From Ancylostoma caninum (taxonomy: Eukaryota > Nematoda > Chromadorea > Rhabditida > Ancylostomatidae): a stretch of 64,000 nt of DNA. The stretch lies in the NCBI GenBank assembly GCA_037903475.1, contig JBAJFG010000344.1, forward strand, positions 434,001 through 498,000, given 5' to 3'. The position numbers were made by a program, and so were the translations under genes. The notes beneath the pieces were generated by a model. That model made no database searches, was not told the origin of the DNA, and saw nothing but the letters and a program-made list of their open reading frames with translations. This document shows positions 47,101 to 56,978 of this stretch, in pieces. Positions within the stretch are counted from its first letter, which is position 1. The number at the start of each line of letters is the position of its first letter.

Positions 47101-47876
47101 CGAGAGTAGTCTCTATCATTACTTGATCATTACTTGTTTGGTTTGTTTTTCGCATTATTTTGCAATTTTTTGGAAATTACCAGCTAATGTGGTAGGTGAC
47201 TTAAATTGGGTAAAAACCAGATACTTGTTAGAAACAATAGAAAGTAAGTAGCAACAAAAAAAGTAACTGGTAATCTTATAGTTGAATTCCAGTAAAAACC
47301 CTTTTTAACCCTTTAGGACAGAAACTAGTGAGACTCGCTCTGCTTCTCCGTACCCTCTCAAAGAAGTTCTCCTAGGATTCAATGAGAAATCCTGTACTGA
47401 ATAAGAGCAGTTTTTATTAGTTACTAATTATTACTCGTTTTATTGATTTTCTGCACTTTTCCATTTTTTTATCCCTACTTTTGCAGTACTCAAATAAGCC
47501 TCAAATAAGCCCTTAAGCCTTTATTCCTGATAAAAGAGTAAAGATCAAAGTACAATGATGAAAAAATTGCCAAATAATTAAATGTACCCAAAAGTAACAG
47601 ATATTACAAGAGTTGATACTAGATCCAGTGTACTAAAGTAATGTCGTTGCCCTCAACTTAGGTTAATAACGAAGTGATTCTTAGTACTCTAACAATAACA
47701 ACAGTAATGTAATAGTAATCTTTATATTATTGTTTCTATTCATTCACTCTCCTTTATGGATTAAATTAATCACAAAGTTCTGATGAACAAGAAATATTTC
47801 TGTTATCCACTAGATATCTCTTATACACAATAAGCTCCCTTTAATGGTGAATTACTTATTTTACATACATACGTAG

Positions 47877-48134
47877 CAGTGGCGGACGCAGAAAGTGGGC
47901 GGGGGGGGGCGTGAGAGAAAAAGTGGGGTCTCAGCCGCTCTGGGGACCCAGATAAAATTAATAAAAATATTGATTATAATAATAAATAATAAATAAAAAT
48001 TACATTAAAAATAATAATAAAAATAAACAATTAAAATCAAACTTATACAAGATTTTTATATGTATTGTAAAGTAATCTCAAAAATTTGCCGACCCATTCT
48101 CGGGGGCGCCCACCACCCCCCGCGTCCGCCACTG
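47877..48134 (+). mobile_element. hAT-like MITE, complete copy with 8-bp target duplication
   Basis: 258 bp, ends CAGTGGCGGACGC and GCGTCCGCCACTG, an exact 13-bp inverted pair. It is flanked on both sides by ATACGTAG (47869-47876, 48135-48142). An 8-bp duplication with CAGTG...CACTG-type ends is diagnostic of hAT-superfamily transposition. Inside: G-rich tract, 'gtctcagccgctctggggacccag', AT-rich body, 'gacccattctcggg', C-rich tract. It is the reference copy for the partial ones at 1867, 22358, 25787 and 34262. Confidence 0.93.
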
Positions 48135-51100
48135 ATACGTAGCATGTCATTCTGATTGTTTACTTATTTACTTTCCATATTTTCTTGTTTCTTTGTTTTC
48201 ATTTCCCAAAAACTTCACGTATTATCTCTTTCTCACTTCCCTATACAAGTAATAGTTATCGATTACCTATTAAGGTACATATTTCTCTATTTCACTAGAA
48301 ATCGTTGCCAGCTAAACACGCCATGATTAAGAATTCGACTTGGTTTATAGCCGAAATTCGTGTTTATCTTCTGTATAAAATGCATTATCTGGGAAATATT
48401 TTAGAATTCAAAAAGAAAACGGGAAGCAAACAATTTCTTACTTGTTCAGAAATTAAAAAAAGATATTAAAGTATTTTTTACCGTTTCTTCTGTGTAATAA
48501 TACTGAGAACTTGGTCCACCCCCTGGTTATAAGCCGAGAGTAAGTGGCTCCACGATTCCTAGGAAGACGCTTTAGTAATGCCTCCTCATTTCTTCCACCA
48601 CTATGTCCATTTGTTACCCACGGGTATAAGGCTACCCATCTCTCCATCGGTACAGCCGAGCACTGAGTCAGCATGCATTATCTACATTAGCCAACGTGAT
48701 AGCATCCCGAAATTCACCCAATGTTTACACTGGTATTAACAAGATTACCCTGGGTAACCCGAGTGATGCATGTCGGCGCAGGAATTGAATTCCTACCTCT
48801 TCCACTGCCATCGGCATATGGAAATAAATAATCTATCAGGATGCTATGGATAGGTGTAGCCCAATTGAAAGACAGTAATTTCTGCACAAAAATCGATAAA
48901 TCAATAAAGGACTAGGAGCTATATCGGATGTACAAGTAATCAACAAATTCTTATAAAGTCTACAACTTTTGCAAATGTGCAGTTGAAGTCTCGGTTCCAG
49001 AGTACAGTACCCAATTCCCTACAGGACCGATTCTTTGACAACCAGTGTTACCTCGCTTTTAAACTCATATTTGTCATTCCAACGGGACGTCTCCCGGGGT
49101 TGGCGGATGCCGAGGATTTTTTTTTGTTCTCGTCAGAAATGGCGTCGACGACGCTGCGTCGCTTGAGCTATCACCCCGCGATTCCCCGGGGTCCGCGCGC
49201 GCGGACTCGACCCCCGCCGGCCGTGTCAGCCATGAAAATTGACTATCGCATGGAATGGTGAGCGATGGAGTGTTTTGCACGGCGTTAGATAGGAACATCT
49301 GGAAAAAATAGGAGAATTCAAATTCCACACGGGACCCACACTCCAGTTTGCGTTTTGTCAGACGATCACTGCTTCCCAGGTTGTATTCCAAATAATGAAT
49401 CCTTCCGAAAACGGGAAAAATTTGCTTAGTTTGTCCGGAGAAATTTCTTCTCTCTGTTCACTTTGGCTTCTAAAATGAGATTCCAGAATTATAATCTAAA
49501 GCGCTCCATCCAACATTTCGAGACCCTTTCATAAAAGTGGGCGTGGTATCCCCATGCACTTATTGGTCGATTTTTTCCATAGAAGTTAAGGTAAGACGAT
49601 TTGTAGGAGCCGAGTTAGCAAGAAGTACTTTTAAGAATGTATGAAATGAAGTTAAAGATTTCAGGCATAGATCAAAGGACAACTAGCACAAATGGCATTT
49701 CTCTCCTGACAAAGCTGTCTGCCCCTAGATAATTGCAAAGCAATTTACAGTACTATAATGAAATCGATAATCGATAGCAAAGACTTGCATGTTTTCTCTA
49801 ACTGCTTCTTATATTACCGCAAAGGCGAGAACTGAACTTTCATTTTGCTTTTTTTGGGAGTGATATGTATGAAAACTCGTCCGAACGGGGCGTGGTGTGG
49901 TCGATGTTCACCACAACAAGCGAATTATGGTGCTAAACAGTGATTTTCTTTCAAATTCTGCACCGAAATTCTCGACAGTAATGGAAAACGATCTGTTAGT
50001 CCCGGATTAGCTCCTAAGAAGCTCCTTGCCTATGGGCCGAGAAATCGAGTGGGCGGAGCCTATTTTACGCTATTGGCCAAGTAACTGCGCGACGCAATTT
50101 TCCTGTTTGTACTCTAAAAATAGAGGATAATTTGTAGTAGGAATGCAGCTCCTATCACTATTATATTTTTCACAGCCCGATCATCATGAAACTCGTCCAG
50201 GGGGCGTGGCTCCTTCAAAAGTTTGGTTGTGAATTGGCGATTATATGTTCGCAAATTGTGAATAAAGTCACATAGTACATATTGTACTTACGTATTGATT
50301 GATCAGATATTTGTTACACAATTCCAAAAAAAGCACATAATACTGGTTAGGACATCATTGACTCAGTGCAGCTGTATAACTACATTAACTGGTTTCCAGA
50401 AAAAATCACGTCAGGAAAATACACTGTGGTGCAATGGCGCACAGATTTCATAATCTCGTGCGAAAAAAGGAGAAAGAAAATAATAGAAGAGAAAAGCCAT
50501 GCTTTGCAAATTGTGTTAGCTGTCCACGTTCAAACAATTTCAAAGGAGCAAGACCAGACTTAATCTCTTTGGCATTAATGATCATGGATCAATAAATACA
50601 CCTCATCTACTTCTTTAACAGAGAGTACGGTCTAATGTTCCTTCGAGCACTTTCAGTGGTACTCATTTGTTTTAGTTGTCGCAGTTTGGTGTTCTGTTAG
50701 ATTCACAGAGGTTGTGAACGTGAGCTCTGGTCTCGGATATTGCTGAACTTACTAGAACACCAGCAAAAAATGTAACCAGCTCTGAAATTGAGGCTAACTT
50801 TACTGGAAGTGATGGGCTAGGACATTTAGGACGGGACGCGGACAACTGCCACAAATTCAAATGATGTGCAGGGTCATACCGTCAGAATTTCATTTTTAGC
50901 CGACTACGATGAGGTTTTTCAATTTTCTTCTGGATTAGAAATTAAGGATGTGTACTCGTTTCACAGATTAGGACAACTGCGACGAAGAAACTAATTGTAA
51001 GGTGCATGGCTTTGAAGAGGGCGTGACTGGACATTTGGGACAGTATGAAGAAATTACCCAAAAAACTAATGCATTGGCATTGTTGAATGGGAGTATGTAG

Positions 51101-51407
51101 AGACAAATTCAGGAGGTATGGTACTCGAGACATTTGGTACGATGGTCGAGAACAATTTGTAGAAAAATGAGAAAAAAATAATGTAAAAAATAAAAATAAT
51201 TTGGCACAAAAATAATATAGCACAGTGCGCGACTGTTCAAGGGTACCAAGTTGGAAAAAATTGTGGACATTCGGGACGAAAGTAGGAGATCAGATGGATG
51301 TGCAACAAAGCTGTGATCGTGAAGAAAGGAAAAAATTTCATGAAGGAAAAATTCAATAAATGGAGAACGTGAAAAACTAGAATAATGGGTAACTGAACCG
51401 GATATAC
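48135..51407. other. Large-intron sequence near exon 2
   Basis: Contains a palindromic repeat copy (48610-48781) and a GC-rich island with a possible exon (49080-49260). GGGCGTGGC-type words lie at about 49538, 49888, 50048 and 50200, and GGACGAGTTT words at 49873 and 50189 (minus). GGGTAACTGAACC lies at 51387, eight bases from the donor of exon 2. No recognised gene. Confidence 0.45.
48610..48781. repeat. GATTACCC palindromic repeat family, copy 3
   Basis: From 'gttacccacgggtataaggctaccc' to 'gattaccctgggtaacccgagtgatgcatg'. It shares the terminal GATGCAT block and the ACCCTGGGTAA core with the other copies but is more diverged. Confidence 0.45.
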
Positions 51408-51647
51408 CTGTATCAACAGCGGCCATAGGAAATATGGCCTAGGTCTGGAGACGAACGCAAACGGCAGCGATACGGTCAGTGAGATGATGTGCGATACGCA
51501 CCACGCCAGGCGTCCAAATCCACCGTCCAGGTATTCGGCCACGCATCCACGGATTCCCCACAAGGAGTGGAAGAGGCCGACGTCGAAGATGACGGCGTCG
51601 GCCGCTTCCAGTGGTAACGTGCCTTCCAGAAAGTCGCAGCGGAGAAT
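51408..51647 (-). CDS. Four-pass membrane protein, proposed exon 2
   Basis: A minus-strand exon of 240 bases (80 aa, phase 0 at both ends), acceptor TTTATTCAG|ATTCTC and donor ATACAG|GTATATCC. It starts ILRCDFLEGTLPLEAADAVI, then FDVGLFHSLWGIRGCVAEYL, then a strongly hydrophobic segment CVSHIISLTVSLPFAFVSRP ending in YFLWPLLIQ. Codon choice (GCC, GTC, CTC rich) differs from surrounding AT-rich intron. It joins without frame conflict to the exon at 19960-20100 31 kb away and to the one at 55299-55451. That all belong to one transcript is inference; this exon as such is well supported. Confidence 0.65.
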
Positions 51648-51786
51648 CTGAATAAATAGTAGATAAATTGAATAATGTTGTTTAACATAATTCATTGGAT
51701 ACATATTGATTGATGGTTGACCACAGACACCGGCTCTTTAAAAAATTCTACCTTAATACTTTTTAGCCAAGAATTTGTCACTATTT

Positions 51787-51863
51787 CAGAAATCGGTAAA
51801 GTGGGCGAGACCTGAAACCAACAGAAATCGATGCCTCGCCCACTTCACCGACCGATTTTTCTG
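51787..51863. repeat. Short inverted-repeat hairpin
   Basis: CAGAAATCGGTAAAGTGGGC continuing into GAG pairs with its near complement CTCGCCCACTTCACCGACCG and then ATTTTTCTG, around a loop of about 20 bases. It looks like a tiny fold-back element. Confidence 0.7.
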
Positions 51864-53589
51864 GGCTTACGCTAGCAGCAGCTAGCAAAGTATGTCATCT
51901 TCATGTTACATCGAATTCCTCTACACATGTTATCAAGATGTGTCTTCCTTCAAAGAATACATGTCTCCGACTGGTTACACGTGCGGTTAAGTGGGCGGAG
52001 CCAGAATTTTGTTGATGAATCCACCAATAAGGTTTTGCTCACCAATTTTTAGGAAATGATAAGGAAGAGCTGTAAGAAAAATTTGCATGCTCATTAATGA
52101 GCTCAGAACAGTACCAGATGAGCTGCAGGAACAGGTGATAGGGAAGTGGGTGTGGCCTGGCTACAATTTTCCTAGTGCAACGAAAAATGTGCACATGTTG
52201 GTTCCAAAAAAGCAAAAAATACAACCATAGCTGAATTAAAGACAACAGAAAAAGATAGGATTTCGCATGGGGTAACGCAAGTGGATTTAATCTCTTGGGA
52301 AAACACGAGGATCCAGAAATTAATCCACGAATCCAGCTTCTTTCCGAACGAAGAAAAAATACGGAGAACATGTGATGTACTGTCAAGACTTTGGTGTTAT
52401 ATACCGCTTTGGAGGAGATTACGTCTGAGCCTTGGTGAGACTCGAAGCACATTAATTCCTAACCCTTAAAGTCTGGGATCTTAAGAGCTAAGCTAGGTCT
52501 AAGATAGAGCAGTAGAATAAACTGAGCAAAAATAATACTATAATATAGTACAATATTAGTGTAATAGTATAATATATAATACAACAGTATAATAAAAATA
52601 GGAAAGTCAAGGTATATTGATGATTTTGTAGTGTTTTTAATGACCAGCAGCATTTTTCCAAGCATTGATCTTTGATCTATGACCTACCACACAAACAGGT
52701 TTAAACATGATTCATTTTCACCTAAAATTAGAAATTGTCATAATGTGCAGAATGTAAGCATGCACTATCTATTTATTTCTCGAAATTGTAGCTAATTACC
52801 CGCCTTTTGCAACCCACTGAAAATTTGTGTCAGTTGTCCGTAGAGAATCTTGTTTGAACCTGTACATAACTGTTCCGCTTACTTGTCAAGCCAGTACTGA
52901 CTTGTCAGCTTAGCCTGTACTAGCATGTGAGTCTAACACGTGTGGATCTGTATTGACTTGTGAACTTTATCGATTCACTGTATCGATCCACCGACCTGGT
53001 AGATCAAAAACGTCTTCAACCAACCCTTTACTCTCAGTCCCTCCCCCCTCCCTCCTCGTCCAACAAATCTCCATTCTCTCTGATTTCTTGATACCAATGC
53101 CCTAGTGAAGTTCTTACATGACGTTCTAATCCTCGAACAGTGAAAAAAATAAGGCGTCATCGTAGGTCACAATGACGTCAATCAATGTCATCTGTTTCAC
53201 TTAAAACTCGTCCAAACGCCGAATTTTCGTCTTAAAATGACGCCAACATCCGCAGTACCGCTGTGCAAATCCTTCCATAGCGCATTTAAGCATCTTCCCA
53301 CATCATCAAATCCATTGTACAATCGCAGGCCACGCCCCTTTTCATGGATCATCTACTATAAGAAGTCGTACGTTGTTGCTCGACAGGAACTTGTGGCGAT
53401 TAACTACTAGTAGCTGGAACCAACCTTATTAATCTATACTCAGCTGGATTTTTTTCTGGAAAAACGGCTGGACATTCAAGACTCGCAGGAAAAACCATCT
53501 CGAAGAGCTGTCATCAGTGTGGACATCAACATCATGGTACCCTTTTTTGTGCTTCAGGTCCACACAGACTATGCTCACTGCTGAACAGG

Positions 53590-54160
53590 TGGGCGGAGCT
53601 TATTAGATAATTGTTTATCCAAAAAAATGCTTGCGATTGATCACTCCAAGTGGGCGGGGCCAAACCTGAAATTACCGCGTTGTTCACCGCGAAAATTTAT
53701 TTTTGATTGATGGGTGCATAAATTGGCCAAGTGTTGCCAATCGTTCAAAACTGGATTGTCCCGGAAAGTGGGCGGGGCCAGAGCAAAAATAAAGGTTTGT
53801 TCACATGATTTATGGAGAGCCATTCGCTTCAATTTTGTGTAAAAGAAGTCCTCAGCTAAACGAGTACTCCGCAATCCAAGTGGGCGGGGCTAAATTGCAA
53901 AATGACGTCGTTAGCTGCACAAATTTGCTGTGATTGATCAGTTCAAGTAGGCGGAGCCGAACGGCCGATTATCCCTTTGTTTATTGGAAAAATTTATTCT
54001 CGACAACCGATATTCTCCGTCATTAAAATTTGCTAACAAATGATCAATCCGAGTGGGCGGAGCTTATTTAGTAATCATCGTTATTCTCCGTAAGAAAACT
54101 TATGTTTCATCGATTGCTATATGCATTGAAAATGGAGCGGGTCTAGAAAAGGGGCGGAGC
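53590..54160. repeat. Seven GGGCGG(G/A)GC boxes in 570 bp
   Basis: Related words GTGGGCGGGGCC / GTGGGCGGAGCT occur at about 53590, 53650, 53767, 53880, 53947, 54053 and 54151. They are usually preceded by 'attgatcaNtccaa'-like sequence and followed by AT-rich spacers with 'aaaatttattNttgattgat'. It reads as a decayed tandem unit of about 60 or 110 bases. The box resembles an Sp1/KLF site, but the context suggests a repeat as much as an enhancer. Confidence 0.55.
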
Positions 54161-54630
54161 TTCACCAAAGCTGAAGCTCGGCCGAATAATCTGTAGGAAA
54201 TTGCATTTTTCAAGGCTAAATGAAGGTAAGCATTTTTATAAGCATTCCGAGTTCTCTAGGATAACCGTAGAATTCCGAAAATTCGTGGAAGTTTTAGGAT
54301 TGTCACAATTGAAGAAATTTGAAGATGGGGTACTGACTACATGTATAGGTGCACTTAAGCACTAAATATGAAATATTTTTCATATATTCTATAGTAACTA
54401 TAATATTTAACGATCTAAACCTAAAGGATATTTGAGAACGACAAAAAACCATTAAGGGCAAGCAGGGCAGCTATTTCATCCCAAAGATATCCAGAAATCC
54501 ACGTTGCCGACACCCAGGGCTAGGAATCATGAAATGACAACGATGTAAACCAACGATGGTTACCGCGATTGGTTGTCCTATAGACTACGTAATGTGAGGA
54601 GACGCAGGACGTAAAAGCCGACTTGCTAAC

Positions 54631-54764
54631 CCAGGCCCGGATGCATCACTGAGATTACCCAGGGTAAACGCGTTGACGCCTATTTCAACGATAAGTAAAA
54701 TTTTGTGGGGCCAAGGGCCAACACGTTTACCCTGGGTAATCCCCACGACACATGCGGCTCCTGG
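54631..54764. repeat. GATTACCC palindromic repeat family, best copy
   Basis: CCAGGCCCGGATGCATCACT, GAGATTACCCAGGGTAAACG and CGTTGACGCC on the left mirror GGCCAACACGTTTACCCTGG, GTAATC and GGCTCCTGG on the right. At 134 bp with a ~30-bp centre it is the most compact copy. Confidence 0.75.
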
Positions 54765-55298
54765 CTTCGCTAGGTAATGAGTTGATGAATCCTAGCCCAG
54801 AACATGAGAGTAGCACGAAGCGACAAAAGGTGACACTCTAACAGCCTAATAAAGGCCTAGATAATAGAATAAAGTTTTCACTGTTTTTTTTCCTACGAAT
54901 CGAATCCTCCCAGCATTTTTCCGCCACGAAGCAACCAGAAATTGTTCTGATACTCGCGAAAAATACGACGCAACTACTATTTTCAAAGGATACTTGCAAC
55001 AATGAGGTGCAAGAGCAAAGAAACACGACCTTTCCTCAGAACTTCACCTCCTCCCCCATTCCTGCTTTGTTGAAAGTGCAACAGAAGAAAAATCACGTCC
55101 TACACCACCTCCAAGTGAAACTCATCTAATTTCGCTGACTCCGCCCCCGAGTCGACTGCATGACCAAAAAGCGCCTGAATCGAATCCAAACGTGGCCACA
55201 AGTTAAATTTGAAACGATTCCCGCGCGTGCGATGCCGCTTAGGAGTTCTGGAGGACACTTGTCACGTGTGTGACAGATGTCCGTAATGGCGATGTTAC

Positions 55299-55451
55299 CT
55301 TGTGATAATGGATGAACGAATGGCAGTGTTGAGCGACACCCCAGATGCAGACGACGGCCTGTAGGGAGCCGATCCAGACGCAGATTTGTGAATTCAGAAA
55401 ACGATGTCCGACTAGTTTCGTCCACTCGTCACGCACCGTCACTAAGCCCAT
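55299..55451 (-). CDS. Four-pass membrane protein, proposed exon 1
   Basis: A minus-strand exon of 153 bases (51 aa) from ATG at 55451 to donor CACAAG|GTAACATC, phase 0. It reads MGLVTVRDEWTKLVGHRFLN, then a hydrophobic segment ICVWIGSLQAVVCIWGVA, ending QHCHSFIHYHK. A start methionine with one membrane pass right after a short basic head fits a signal anchor. Upstream 55452-55720 is CpG-rich, as expected of a promoter. With exons at 51408-51647, 19960-20100 and 18520-19893 the product is 635 aa. Missing extra exons cannot be excluded because all junctions are phase 0. Confidence 0.6.
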
Positions 55452-56978
55452 CAATGGACGACGTGCAGCGTCCGTTCAGTGTGCGTGCGTGCGTAATGCA
55501 GTAAGCACGACGACGACGATGCGGATTCAGACCGCCGCAGACGACGAGACGCGCGGAATAGACACGTTAGGAACAAGCTGCGCGGGCCGGCTGGATCGAG
55601 GTGAAGGAGGAGCAGCAGCAAAAGGCCGCGCACATAGTTCTTCGTCTTCTTCTCCTCCTCCTCCGCATATGCTACTGGCTGTGTGGCCGCGGGCTGCCAA
55701 TAACTCTCCAGGGACACAATAGAATTTATCTTATCACACATAGCGCACACACAAATACAAACACACAACGAATATCGTGGTGAATGAGGAACAGAAAAAA
55801 AAACAAAGAACAAAGAAAAAAAAAGATCGACAAAATGAGACTCATATTATTAACAATTATGTTCTATGAGGAAAATTATAGTTGTTCACAGTGACAATGC
55901 GAAATTGATTGTGGCTATGGGTAGTCTTTGCAAGAATAGGACCACTGGAAAACAAAAACCTGGATGTGAAAAGGTTAGGGATGAATCCGCGTCTCGCAGG
56001 TAAGCCCCGCCCATCCACCTCTTCCGCACTTCTATTTAATTAGTCGTAGCTTTGGTCCCAGGAAATGCACGTCTACATATGTAAGGAGCAATTTTCTTAG
56101 CGCAAAATTGTAAGAAGAACGAAATTATGCAACTTTGAAGCAAACACAAACAACCCATGAAATATGTGGAGCAGGCGGTACACCGGGTTTGAGCAAAACC
56201 TCACAAAAGTATGGAGTTCTGAATACTGTCGATTTTATACCAGAACTATACAATGATTAAACGCTAACGTGGAACTTCTGATGTAAAAGAGCTGTCATTC
56301 CTAACAATTCCAGCCAAACCCTTAAGAAATACGTGTACCTGTGTAAACCAGATAAATGCTGAGTAACCCTAGGGTAATATTATGGATACACCGGTAAATA
56401 CATATAAACAACGCAAGTAATGGCTACTGTTCTTTTACACCGGGAGTACAAATGAACTACTGATAGGACTACAGCCACTAAATTGCAGCATGTACGCGCG
56501 CACTTTCGTGCTAGGACCACAGCTGTCTAATCTGAGCGTTGCAAAAGTGGTGGGTGGGTGGAGTGACGATTCACACAGGAGCACTAAAGTGCGCAGATTT
56601 TTGACAGCAAATGTGAATTGTGCACTGTTAGGCTGGCCTGCATGATTTCATGGGACATAAGGCGTTGTTTCTGGAAAAAGGTTCGTGACCGAGCCTCGTG
56701 ATTGGTTGATGCATGTGATCGACCAATTAAAGAGCTGTGCCACGCCCTCTTTTTAGGTACGGCGCTCCATATCCAATTTGTGATAGGGAAACTATTGAAA
56801 TCTTATAGTTCAACCAATTTTTCCCTATTTGCCAATGGAATAGTCAAAATGGCACCTTTAGGGAAGCGGCGAATACAGAAGGAACAACTCCAATGACCCT
56901 TTTCCTGCCTTTTTTCACTAATGACTTTCGAAATCATTGTCACTGTAAACAACATAGATATTTACAACGAACACATCT
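55452..56978. promoter_or_regulatory. Probable promoter region of the membrane-protein gene
   Basis: 55452-55720 is rich in CG and in GACGA/CGTGCG runs, unlike its surroundings. Further on, the stretch is ordinary AT-rich DNA with ACACAAATACAAACACAC and no gene. The next gene on the same strand ends at 56979, so this interval is also the 3' flank of the homeobox gene. Confidence 0.4.

Larger units (their letters stand above)
40236..47876. other. Large-intron sequence with satellites and GC-rich islands
   Basis: Contents: CTACTACACC satellite (41715-42185), GC-rich islands at about 42500-42760 and 44230-44600, a palindromic repeat (43916-44133), a 12-base G run (45069-45080) and four GGTTCAGTTACCC words (45370-46025). 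A weak three-exon candidate on the plus strand (42693-44473) is described under findings. No recognised gene. Confidence 0.45.
51648..55298. other. Proposed intron 1 with repeats and GC boxes
   Basis: Holds a hairpin (51787-51863), an ATAATA-rich stretch (52520-52600), seven GGGCGG-type boxes (53590-54160), a palindromic repeat (54631-54764) and GGACGAGTTT on the minus strand at 53204. No gene was recognised. Confidence 0.45.
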
